From: CAVPCZ01 sp963779225
GTDB taxonomy: Bacteria; Bacteroidota; Ignavibacteria; UBA10030; UBA6906
Reading direction: 5' to 3'
Length of the DNA: 64,000 nucleotides
Assembly: GCA_963779225.1 (NCBI GenBank)
Contig: CAVZWW010000003.1
Location: 2,604,001-2,668,000 of the forward strand
Shown here: in pieces, positions 52,326 to 59,794 of the stretch
Position numbering within the stretch: the first letter of the stretch is position 1
Layout: each line of letters opens with the position of its first letter
The notes under the pieces: generated by a model
What the model saw: the letters and a program-made list of their open reading frames with translations, nothing else
Told to the model about the DNA's origin: nothing
Database searches by the model: none
Translations under genes and position numbers: made by a program

Positions 52326-53501
52326 ATGACCAATGTTGATAGACGGAGCTTTCTGAAGACTTCGGCCCTCGGGGCGGCGGGAGCACTTCTCACCGGGTCT
52401 GTTTCCTCTCAGGAACAGGACAAGACCGCAAAGCCGAATATCGTGCTGCGACGCACGCTGGGGAAGACCGGCCTGCAATTGCCGGTTGTCAGTATGGGGG
52501 TCATGCGAGCCGACAACCCGGGGCTCGTCCGCGCCGCACTCGCCGCCGGTATGGTCCATCTTGACACCGCGCACGGATATCAGGAAGGGAAGAACGAAGA
52601 GATGCTCGGAGGAGTACTCAAGGAGTACCCTCGCGAGTCCTTTGTCATAGCCAGCAAAGTCCAGCCTGAAAGTGGAGAAGGTAAGAGCGCGGTCCAGGAT
52701 TGGCTTGCGAAGGTGGACGTGAGTCTTCGCCGGCTACAAATGGACCACGTGGACATTCTGTATCTTCACTCAATCAAGAACCGGGAGGACGCGCTCGCTC
52801 CATCCATGCTCGAAGCCTTGCAGCTGGCCAGGGAGTCGGGTCGTGCCCGTTTCGTCGGACTCTCAACGCATAAGAATGAACCCGAGGTGATCGACGCGGC
52901 GACCGAAAGCGGTGTTTATGATGTGGTTCTGACCGCTGTGAATTTCAAGCAGGATCACTACCCTGAGGTGAAGGACGCCATTGGCCGCGCGGCCAGGGCC
53001 GGCATCGGGATTGTCGGCATGAAAACCATGGCAGGCGGCTTCTTTGACAAGGCGAAGAAGCGGCCGGTGAATTGCAGGGCGGCACTCAAGTTTGTTCTGC
53101 AAGACGAGAACGTGTGCACCACGATTCCCGGAATCACCTCATTCGAACAGCTTGCGGAAAATGCAAGCATCAATGCAGATCTGACCATGAGTGAGGATGA
53201 GAAGGCCGAGCTGGTTTCCGGTCGCCTGGAAGGCGGACTCTATTGCCAGGGATGTGAGCACTGTGTGCCAGGGTGTCCGAAAGGACTCCCCATTCCCGAC
53301 ATGATGAGGGCCTATATGTATACCTACGGCTACCGTGACCTGGCGATGGCGCAGAACGTATTCCGCACACTGGAAATCTCCGGCAATCCCTGCGAAGGGT
53401 GCAGCAGCTGCGGCGCACGGTGTGTGAAAGGGTTCGACGTCGCTGAACGTATCGCGGATGTGAGCAGGGTGTCTTCCATCCCGGCGGGGTTTCTGTCGTG
53501 A
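52326..53501 (+). CDS. Tat-exported aldo/keto reductase with two C-terminal [4Fe-4S]-type Cys motifs
   Basis: A 391-residue protein. A Tat signal (VDRRSFLKTSALGAAG) is at residues 4-20, suggesting folding with cofactor before export. Residues about 45-280 are an aldo/keto reductase barrel with HLDTAHGYQEGKNEEML, ASKVQPE and DILYLHSIKN carrying the Asp-Tyr-Lys-His tetrad. The C-terminus has two Cys groups: C307, C310, C313, C317 in CQGCEHCVPGC, and C356, C359, C362, C366 in CEGCSSCGARC, each able to hold a 4Fe-4S cluster. ATG 52326 follows GGTGAGGA; a GTG at 52272 overlaps the previous gene. It overlaps the DUF6599 gene by four bases. Substrate unknown. Confidence 0.87.
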   Translation: MTNVDRRSFLKTSALGAAGALLTGSVSSQEQDKTAKPNIVLRRTLGKTGLQLPVVSMGVMRADNPGLVRAALAAGMVHLDTAHGYQEGKNEEMLGGVLKEYPRESFVIASKVQPESGEGKSAVQDWLAKVDVSLRRLQMDHVDILYLHSIKNREDALAPSMLEALQLARESGRARFVGLSTHKNEPEVIDAATESGVYDVVLTAVNFKQDHYPEVKDAIGRAARAGIGIVGMKTMAGGFFDKAKKRPVNCRAALKFVLQDENVCTTIPGITSFEQLAENASINADLTMSEDEKAELVSGRLEGGLYCQGCEHCVPGCPKGLPIPDMMRAYMYTYGYRDLAMAQNVFRTLEISGNPCEGCSSCGARCVKGFDVAERIADVSRVSSIPAGFLS

Positions 53502-54379
53502 ATGGGGGCCTTTCTCGCATAGCCCTCTTTCTGTGCGGCTGCTGTCTGGCGGCCTGGCCGGCGGCGGCTTTCCCCTCCCCGCCGGAAGTACTGCCGGACA
53601 TCCCGGGCTGGACCGTGGTGCGCGAGCAGGTGGTCTACGATGCCTCCACGCTGTGGGAAGCGATAGACGGTGCAGCGGATCTCTTCGTCAGTTATGGTGT
53701 GCTGGACATGCACATGGCCTACTACAGCTTCCCGGGACGTCCTGAAGTGCGAGCGGAAGTGTACCGCCATGACTCTCCCGAAAGCGCTTTCGGAATCTTC
53801 TCGCAGGAACGCTCCCCTGAAAATGCACACACGCCTATCGGCACAACTGCGGTGATGAATGAGGGGATGCTCAACATTCTTTCCGGCTCGTATTACGTGA
53901 AACTCTCAACGAATACTCCGGGGAAATCCGCGGAGAAGGATTTGACCACGATCGGCTCCGCCATCGTGAAACATCTGGAGCAGCCTGCAGTGCTACCCGG
54001 CATGCTCGCACTGCTGCCGGCGCGGGGCCGGATCCCGAACAGCGAGAAGTACATTGCAGACAGTTACATGGGCTACGGATTTTTGAGGAAGGTCTATACG
54101 GCGCGCTACGGCGGGAGCGAGGAGTGCGAGGTGTTTCTCATTGCCCACGAGGACGCGAAGCAGGCCTCTCTGACCCTGGACGCGTACAGGAAAGTCACAG
54201 AACCGGCACCGGAGACCGCCGGGGCGGGATATCTACGGGTACACGATCAGCATAACGGTCCGGTCGATCTCCTCCTGAGGGGGAGGATACTGGGTGGGGT
54301 CCGGGGCTGTCCGGATGCCCTCCTCCGCCTGACGCTGCTCCAGGAATTGCAGGACCGTATCGATGCGGCAACACGCTGA
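53498..54379 (+). CDS. DUF6599 family secreted protein
   Basis: A 293-residue exported protein. GTG 53498 overlaps the reductase stop as GTGA and gives a signal peptide (RIALFLCGCCLAAWPAAAF). The mature chain starts with PDIPGWTVVREQVVYDASTLW followed by EAIDGAADLFVSYGV, the conserved DUF6599 block, and then an EVYRHDSPESAFGIFSQER segment. Function is unknown. Close coupling to an exported iron-sulfur aldo/keto reductase suggests a shared periplasmic role (inference). Confidence 0.8.
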   Translation: MNGGLSRIALFLCGCCLAAWPAAAFPSPPEVLPDIPGWTVVREQVVYDASTLWEAIDGAADLFVSYGVLDMHMAYYSFPGRPEVRAEVYRHDSPESAFGIFSQERSPENAHTPIGTTAVMNEGMLNILSGSYYVKLSTNTPGKSAEKDLTTIGSAIVKHLEQPAVLPGMLALLPARGRIPNSEKYIADSYMGYGFLRKVYTARYGGSEECEVFLIAHEDAKQASLTLDAYRKVTEPAPETAGAGYLRVHDQHNGPVDLLLRGRILGGVRGCPDALLRLTLLQELQDRIDAATR

Positions 54380-54446
54380 CCGGATCCACGGCCGTACACG
54401 CAGGCGGCCGGGCGAGTATGCCCGTGCATGTTTGCCCGGCAACGTG

Positions 54447-54452
54447 TATATT
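54447..54452 (+). promoter_or_regulatory. TATATT -10-like box before the cNMP-binding protein gene
   Basis: TATATT at 54447-54452 lies 32 bases before ATG 54485 in a 105-base gap. No good -35 is found at 16-18 bases (the best local TTGCCC at 54432-54437 is only nine bases away). Tentative. Confidence 0.35.
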
Positions 54453-54484
54453 AGGGTAGAACACACCACTCCGGATCGCTGACC

Positions 54485-55012
54485 ATGACCGATTTTCGTG
54501 CCCGGGTTTTTGGATACAAACGTACCTCGCACACAGGCGGCGATGCCTACGCCGTCCTCGCCAAGATTCCAATCTTCCAGGATCTGTCGCGACGCGAGCT
54601 TGCCTCAATCGAGAGAATTCTGCACCGGCGCGAATATGTGCCGGAGGAAGTCATTATCCGGCAGGACGAGCCGGGTCTGGGCATGTACATCATCGAATCC
54701 GGCAAGGCGGCAGTGCTCTCCGAGCCCGACAAGGTCCGGTTGTCCGACCTCAAGGACGGGGATTTTTTTGGAGAGGTCTCTCTGCTTGCAGAATCGCCCC
54801 GTTCGGCCACGGTGGCTGCCACGACTCACTGCCGCGTGCTCGGCTTCTTTCAGTCCGACCTTTTCTCCCTGATTGAACGCGATCCGCGCCTCGGCGTGAA
54901 AATTGTGGTGCGGGTTGCGAAGATCATCGGCGATCGCCTGCGGCATGCGAACCAACAGCTCCTCACCGTGAACGATGAGCTCCGGCGGACCCGCAAGGGG
55001 ACACAACCCTGA
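54485..55012 (+). CDS. Cyclic nucleotide-binding domain protein
   Basis: A 175-residue protein dominated by one cNMP-binding domain. YAVLAKIPIFQDLSRRELASIERILHRREYVP opens the beta-barrel, PGLGMYIIESGKAAVLSE follows, and the phosphate-binding cassette reads FFGEVSLLAESPRSATVAA, keeping the Gly-Glu and Arg-Ser of cAMP/cGMP binders. A C-terminal helix ends the chain. No DNA-binding domain follows, so it is not a CRP-type regulator. It may sense a cyclic nucleotide or be a degenerate regulator of its neighbour. The stop overlaps the start of the AI-2E/PerM gene (TGATG). Confidence 0.85.
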   Translation: MTDFRARVFGYKRTSHTGGDAYAVLAKIPIFQDLSRRELASIERILHRREYVPEEVIIRQDEPGLGMYIIESGKAAVLSEPDKVRLSDLKDGDFFGEVSLLAESPRSATVAATTHCRVLGFFQSDLFSLIERDPRLGVKIVVRVAKIIGDRLRHANQQLLTVNDELRRTRKGTQP

Positions 55013-56052
55013 TGAACGGTCAGTCGTTGCGACCGCGCGCCGAGGTTGCGCCTCTCCTGATTGCACTGGTGGTTGCGGTCTTTCTGCTGTTCGTGGGGGG
55101 CGCGGCGCACATTGTCATCCTTTCCCTCCTTCTTTCCTATATCCTCGATCCCATTGCTACGATGCTGGAGGCACGAGGGATGAGTCGCACTCTGGCGACG
55201 GTCATCATTATTGTGGGGCTCGCGGCACTCCTCGCAGGTGGGGCCATGTTCCTTGTCCCGGCGATCTTCGAACATCTCCAGACGCTGCAGTCCGGTTCGA
55301 CCACCGCCCAGGCCGCAGCGGCAATTGCCGACCTGGAACTGTTTGCGCGCGACAAGCTCTCGTTTCTCGGCCTCGGCGACCTCAACCTGGGAGCACGCAT
55401 CAGTGAGTTTCGACAGGAGATCGGCGAACGGGCAATCGCTTTCCTGCTGAATGACGCGGTGTCCCTTGTGATTAACGGCGTGACCATTCCCTTCATGATG
55501 TTCTTTTTCATCAAAGACGGGCGAGAGATGAAGAAGAAAATGGTCGGCATGGTCCCGAACCGCTATTTCGAATTCACACTTGACCTGCTCTCAAAAATGG
55601 ATATGCAGCTGGGCAGCTATCTGCGGGGACAGTTCCTGGATGCGGTGATCTTCGGCGCGATGTCGATCGTGGCACTCTGGATCCTCGGGGTGAACTACTT
55701 TGTCTTCCTGGGAGTGTTTGCGGGACTGGCGAACCTGATCCCGTACGTCGGGGCAATCGCCGGCGTCATCCCGGCCGCTCTCGTGGCGGTTCTCGGGACC
55801 GGCAATTTGAACAGTGCGATTCCCGTGATCATTGCATACATCATATTGAAGATGCTTGATGACTTTGTCGTACAACCCTTTACGGTAGCCTCAAGCGTAC
55901 ACATGCATCCTGTCCTGGTCCTGGTGGCCATCATTGTGGGCGGCGAACTGTTCGGCATCCTCGGCATGCTCCTCGCTGTTCCCGTGGCTGGCTTTTTCAA
56001 AGTGGTGCTTCAGGAAGGCGTCAGCACCTACAGGAAATACCGGTTTTCGTAG
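55012..56052 (+). CDS. AI-2E family (PerM/YdiK-like) transporter
   Basis: A 346-residue multi-pass membrane protein of the AI-2E exporter superfamily. Early membrane helices (APLLIALVVAVFLLFVG, and the ILSLLLSYILDPIATMLEARG block) are followed by a soluble segment and the conserved later region: GSYLRGQFLDAVIFGAMSIVALWILG, ANLIPYVGAIAGVIPAALVA and VVQPFTVASSVHMHPVLVLVAIIVGGELFGILGMLLAVPVAG. Members export autoinducer-2 or act as Na+/H+ antiporters; the substrate here is not assigned. Translation is probably coupled to the cNMP-binding gene. Confidence 0.87.
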   Translation: MNGQSLRPRAEVAPLLIALVVAVFLLFVGGAAHIVILSLLLSYILDPIATMLEARGMSRTLATVIIIVGLAALLAGGAMFLVPAIFEHLQTLQSGSTTAQAAAAIADLELFARDKLSFLGLGDLNLGARISEFRQEIGERAIAFLLNDAVSLVINGVTIPFMMFFFIKDGREMKKKMVGMVPNRYFEFTLDLLSKMDMQLGSYLRGQFLDAVIFGAMSIVALWILGVNYFVFLGVFAGLANLIPYVGAIAGVIPAALVAVLGTGNLNSAIPVIIAYIILKMLDDFVVQPFTVASSVHMHPVLVLVAIIVGGELFGILGMLLAVPVAGFFKVVLQEGVSTYRKYRFS

Positions 56053-56106
56053 CCACGCGATCGGAACCCCCCCGATTTTGTCTCGCACACCCGAAGGAGT
56101 CTTCCC

Positions 56107-57612
56107 ATGCTCCACAGGCTGTTCCGTGTAAAGAGTCTTGACAGGATTCTGAAGGACGCCGAAGAGCCCGAGCGACGGCTCCGCCGTGTCCTCGGTCCGT
56201 TTGATGTGGTGATGCTGGGCATCGGTGCCATCATCGGAGCGGGGATCTTCGCCACGATCGGGACCGCGGTTGCGGGGGACCTCCTGCGCCCCGGAGCGGG
56301 ACCCGCGATTGTTGTCTCTTTCGCCCTCACCGCCGTGGCCTGTGCCTTCTGCGGCTTGTGCTATGCGGAATTTGCCTCGCTCGTGCCCATCGCAGGAAGT
56401 GCCTACACCTATTCCTACGCAACCCTTGGCGAACTTGTGGCATGGATCATCGGCTGGGATCTTATCATCGAATACGCGGTCGGCAATGTCGCGGTGGCCA
56501 TCGCCTGGGCGGCGTATTTTCACCAGCTGTGTGACGGCATGGGGATGCATATACCTGCATGGCTCGCCGTTGACTACCGCTCCGCACTCCAGGCGGCGGG
56601 GGCGGTGGCCGATGGAACCCTGGATCCGTCCATCGCGCTGGCACATGAGGCATGGATAACCCATCCGATCATCCTTGGCGTTCCTCTCATCTTCAATGCC
56701 CTCGCAGTGATCATCGTTGCGCTGATCACCTGGTTGCTGATCATCGGCGTCAAAGAATCGATCCGTGTGAACAATGTGATGGTCGGGATTAAACTGCTTA
56801 TCCTGTTCTTTTTCATCTATGCCGGGGCAAAGTATGTGAAGCCCGAAAACTGGTCACCGTTCATGCCCAACGGGTTTTCCGGCGTCTGGGTGGGAGCAAG
56901 CCTGATCTTCTTTGCGTACATCGGTTTCGATGCGATCTCGACGGCGGCCGAAGAATGCAAGAAGCCTTCGCGGGATCTGCCCATCGGCATAATTGGATCG
57001 CTCGCCATCTGCACGGTCATCTATATCGCCGTGGCGCTTGTCCTCACGGGTATGGTACCATGGAACCACCTCGGCGTGGCGGATCCGCTGGCCGCGGCAT
57101 TTGCCTATGTGGGGGCGGACGTCTCCGCCGGCATCGTCGCCGTCGGGGCTGTGGTGTCCATGACCGCCGTGCTGCTGGTCTTTCAGTACGGACAACCGCG
57201 CATCTTCTTCGCCATGTCCCGGGATGGGCTGCTCCCGGCGTACTTCTCCCGGGTGCATCCCCGCTACAAAACCCCGCACATCACGACCTTCTGGACAGGC
57301 GCAGGCGTTGCACTGATCTCCGCCTTTGCGAACATCAATGAAATCGTGGAACTGACAAATATCGGGACACTCTTTGCCTTCGTCCTTGTCTGCGTCGGTA
57401 TTCTCATTCTGCGCTACCGCGAGCCGGACCGACCCCGCCCGTTCAGGACTCCATGGGTACCTCTTGTCCCGATTCTGGGCATCGCAAGCTGTTTCTATCT
57501 CATGGCCGGGCTGCCCTGGGTGACGTGGGTTCGGTTCGGGATATGGCTGGCTATCGGGCTGGTTATCTACGCGTTCTTCGGCTGGAGGAAAAGCAGGATA
57601 GGGGCGGGGTGA
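56107..57612 (+). CDS. APC superfamily amino acid permease (CAT-like)
   Basis: A 501-residue twelve- to fourteen-helix permease. Helix 1 has the unwound GAIIGAGIFATIGTA motif. GPAIVVSFALTAVACAFCGLCYAEFASLVPIAGSAYTYSYATLGE, then WVGASLIFFAYIGFDAISTAAEECKKPSRDLPIGI in helix 6, are characteristic of the cationic amino acid transporter subgroup. It imports amino acids, with no specific substrate readable. The ATG at 56107 lies 55 bases after the previous gene, with GAAGGAG upstream. It converges with the thioredoxin gene, 12 bases apart. Confidence 0.88.
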   Translation: MLHRLFRVKSLDRILKDAEEPERRLRRVLGPFDVVMLGIGAIIGAGIFATIGTAVAGDLLRPGAGPAIVVSFALTAVACAFCGLCYAEFASLVPIAGSAYTYSYATLGELVAWIIGWDLIIEYAVGNVAVAIAWAAYFHQLCDGMGMHIPAWLAVDYRSALQAAGAVADGTLDPSIALAHEAWITHPIILGVPLIFNALAVIIVALITWLLIIGVKESIRVNNVMVGIKLLILFFFIYAGAKYVKPENWSPFMPNGFSGVWVGASLIFFAYIGFDAISTAAEECKKPSRDLPIGIIGSLAICTVIYIAVALVLTGMVPWNHLGVADPLAAAFAYVGADVSAGIVAVGAVVSMTAVLLVFQYGQPRIFFAMSRDGLLPAYFSRVHPRYKTPHITTFWTGAGVALISAFANINEIVELTNIGTLFAFVLVCVGILILRYREPDRPRPFRTPWVPLVPILGIASCFYLMAGLPWVTWVRFGIWLAIGLVIYAFFGWRKSRIGAG

Positions 57613-57624
57613 CCCGCGCGCCGG

Positions 57625-58014
57625 CTACATCAACGCTTCACGCAAGGCGGTTTCGCTTCGGGCGCCGACAAGAAACGTGCGAATGGTACCACCCTCGATA
57701 ATGACGGTCGTAGGCGTCGCCCTGATGCCGATTGCCCGGGCGATTTCGAAATTCTCCGTAACATCTATCTTGAAGACACCTTCGTATTCCTGATCGAGTG
57801 CGTCGATGATCGGCGTCTGTCCGCGGCATGCCGCACATGTGGGACTGTAGAAGTACGCCATTATCCTGATACCTGAGGCAATCGCATCACCCAGGGGCCC
57901 TTCAATGCTCTGCAGTACCCGTCCGCGCTGCTTGCGTGCGTGCACTGTGACGATCACCTGTATGCCGAGCACCAGAAGCGCCACTCCGGCCAGGAGTGAC
58001 AGGAAGATGGTCAT
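57625..58014 (-). CDS. Membrane-anchored thioredoxin-like protein
   Basis: A 129-residue protein. Residues 3-24 are a single membrane helix (FLSLLAGVALLVLGIQVIVT). The rest is a thioredoxin fold with the active site C60-A-A-C63 in FYSPTCAACRGQTP, followed by FKIDVTENFEIARAIGIRATPTTVIIEGG carrying the cis-Pro. It would reduce or oxidise thiols on one side of the membrane. The ATG overlaps the DUF6132 stop by four bases. It is the last of a minus-strand group beginning with an ECF sigma factor. A longer frame extends upstream but the ATG at 58014 is the natural start. Confidence 0.83.
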   Translation of the reverse strand: MTIFLSLLAGVALLVLGIQVIVTVHARKQRGRVLQSIEGPLGDAIASGIRIMAYFYSPTCAACRGQTPIIDALDQEYEGVFKIDVTENFEIARAIGIRATPTTVIIEGGTIRTFLVGARSETALREALM

Positions 58015-58202
58015 TTCCCGTCCTTCTTTGTGGTGTTCATGGTGAAAACCATGCCAATTAATGCACCGTAGGCGGTGCTGATGTATGGATTGGAGGTTAT
58101 CGGACAGGTACCGCTCGTGCATCCAACAAAGAAGTAGTAGGCAAATCCTGCTGCGGCTCCGAGCAGGGTGAACGCCGTTCGCTTGAGCCAGACATTCTTC
58201 AT
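58011..58202 (-). CDS. DUF6132 family small membrane protein
   Basis: A 63-residue protein with two membrane segments. The central GCTSGTCPITSNPYISTAYGALIG is the family signature, including two Cys of a possible redox or metal site. ATG 58202 has a strong AAGGAAG upstream. It overlaps the thioredoxin gene by ATGA, and such proteins are frequently beside thioredoxin- or rhodanese-like genes. Function unknown. The 228 bases upstream, between it and the DUF2892 gene, hold no gene I can see. Confidence 0.82.
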   Translation of the reverse strand: MKNVWLKRTAFTLLGAAAGFAYYFFVGCTSGTCPITSNPYISTAYGALIGMVFTMNTTKKDGK

Positions 58203-58430
58203 TTGACACTTCCTTTCAACGCAACCGCCGGTTCCCCGGTAAGGTGGTCTCTAACGTCTTCCGTTCCTCCGGGCCGTCTCTCAAAACGTTCCCCACGCGG
58301 GCTCCCTGCAGTCAAGACAAGGAAGCTCGCGCGAGTTCAGGAACGACACCGCAGCGGTAGAGGATGCGAGAAGATCCTCGAAGCTGATCATTCCCGTCAA
58401 AGGGACCGGTAACATCGCTTGCCCCGCATA

Positions 58431-58646
58431 TCATTTGCCTGTGTCAGAGTTCTTTATCGTGGAGATCTTGAAAGGTGCGTATGCCGGGCAGAAACTGATT
58501 GCGCTGGTCGCCAGGAGGGCCACCGTCACAACACCCAGGATCACAGCGAGCATACCTGTTACCTCTCCCGTCAGCACCAGAGCACCGAGGACGATGGCCA
58601 GCAGCGTGCGAAGGATTCGGTCCGTAGAGCCTAGATTCTTTTTCAT
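58431..58646 (-). CDS. DUF2892 (YgaP-like membrane) protein
   Basis: A 71-residue protein with two membrane helices. NLGSTDRILRTLLAIVLGALVLTG and AISFCPAYAPFKISTI are the typical DUF2892 beginning and end, the latter with the conserved CPxY Cys. ATG 58646 follows GGAG. In other bacteria this domain forms the membrane anchor of YgaP rhodanese. It belongs to the same minus-strand set as the sigma factor and thioredoxin. Confidence 0.85.
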   Translation of the reverse strand: MKKNLGSTDRILRTLLAIVLGALVLTGEVTGMLAVILGVVTVALLATSAISFCPAYAPFKISTIKNSDTGK

Positions 58647-58761
58647 CAATTCTCCAGAGTTGTTGATAAGGATGATCCTCGTATGCCCCTGCGCGCAAAG
58701 CCATCCGGCAGCTGCACGGTAAGGGGTTCCCGGGTAAGATGCCCGCAGTGTGCCGGCGGGG

Positions 58762-59028
58762 TCACGCTTTCCTTCCGGAAGGCCGTATTTTCCGTCGCGT
58801 GCGACTCCCCAGCGTGGTCAGTGTCTTGAAGAGCTCCCGGTGAACCCGGGCGGGGACAGACGGTTCCGGCAAGGCCTTGTAGAGAGCTATGGTTTTCTTG
58901 AGCGAGTCCAGGTAGGCCTGGCAATCGGGACATTCCCGAAGGTGGGCCTTGATCTCCCTGCAACGGGGGGAATTGAGATTCTCGTCCAGATTGTCACATA
59001 TGTGGAGATATGCCCGGTCGCACTTCAT
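58762..59028 (-). CDS. Soluble zinc-finger anti-sigma factor (ZAS/zf-HC2)
   Basis: An 88-residue protein with the anti-sigma zinc motif H29-x3-C33-x2-C36 (AHLRECPDCQAYL), and further Cys at 3, 11 and 23 as possible fourth ligands or redox sites. After the zinc site comes a short helical tail but no membrane segment, unlike typical membrane anti-sigma factors. It overlaps the ECF sigma gene by ATGA, the usual pairing, and should hold that sigma factor inactive. A soluble redox-sensing type like RsrA is an inference. Confidence 0.83.
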   Translation of the reverse strand: MKCDRAYLHICDNLDENLNSPRCREIKAHLRECPDCQAYLDSLKKTIALYKALPEPSVPARVHRELFKTLTTLGSRTRRKIRPSGRKA

Positions 59029-59648
59029 GGTAACCCCTCTACGTGAGCCGACATATGCGGATGCAACTGTTCGCGGAGGAATGCGCGTGCCCGCCGCAGA
59101 CGCGATTTGGTGGCCTCGGTCGAAAGGCCAAGGATGGACGCGGTTTCTTCGGTCGACCTCCCCTCGACATCCCGCATGACGAAGACCACCCGGTAGTCTT
59201 CGGGAAGGAGTGTGATGGCCCGTTCCAGAAGCTCCCTCAGTTCTCCGGCCATGACAATGTCCGCGGGCGTTTCTTCCCACTTTGCCATGATGCCGCCCGG
59301 CTTACCATCGTGTCGTAGCGGAGGATGATCATATTCTTCCAGAGAGTCCTCCAGATCAGCCATCTTGCGCCGCCGGAGCTTCATGAGACAATTGTTTGTC
59401 ACAATGGTGTAGAGCCATGTACTGAACTTGGATTTCCCGTCAAACGACCGGATTTTGCGGAAAACGTTGATAAAGGTGTCCTGTAAAGTCTCCTCCGCCC
59501 TGGTTTTGTCCCGGCAGATTTTGTACGAAAAACGATACACTGTCTCCTCGTAACGCCGTACAAGTTCTGTGAAAGCGGCCTGGTCAGCGTTTTTTGCTCC
59601 CTGAATGATTTCATCCTCAGGACTGTTACGGTACGAGTGTCTTTTCAA
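59025..59648 (-). CDS. ECF-type RNA polymerase sigma factor
   Basis: A 207-residue ECF sigma factor. Region 2 has FTELVRRYEETVYRFSYKICRDKTRAEETLQDTFINVFRKIRSFDGKSKFSTWLYTIVTNNCLMKLRRRK with the -10-recognition helix; region 4 has LPEDYRVVFVMRDVEGRSTEETASILGLSTEATKSRLRRAR for -35 recognition. The apparent start is TTG 59648 because no ATG or GTG fits upstream; this is unusual but the protein begins correctly. The anti-sigma gene overlaps its end. A minus-strand promoter may be TTGCGG/TAGGTT with 17 bases between, in the gap to the divergent gene. Confidence 0.9.
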   Translation of the reverse strand: MKRHSYRNSPEDEIIQGAKNADQAAFTELVRRYEETVYRFSYKICRDKTRAEETLQDTFINVFRKIRSFDGKSKFSTWLYTIVTNNCLMKLRRRKMADLEDSLEEYDHPPLRHDGKPGGIMAKWEETPADIVMAGELRELLERAITLLPEDYRVVFVMRDVEGRSTEETASILGLSTEATKSRLRRARAFLREQLHPHMSAHVEGLP

Positions 59649-59727
59649 TAGTATGATGCTCGGAAATGACCGGAGGTGTCAGTGCTGGTATAGTCTAACC
59701 TACGAAATCCCGGCGGCACCCGCAAGA

Positions 59728-59756
59728 TTGATGTTTGCTCCCTCATTTGGTATCTT
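59728..59756 (+). promoter_or_regulatory. Promoter of the repeat/GvpF-like protein gene
   Basis: TTGATG at 59728-59733 and TATCTT at 59751-59756, 17 bases apart, precede GTG 59795 by 38 bases. The 146-base gap is shared with the divergent sigma factor gene. Confidence 0.5.
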
Positions 59757-59794
59757 TATCAATCTTTGTTCGATGGACAAAAGGAGTGGAGAAC

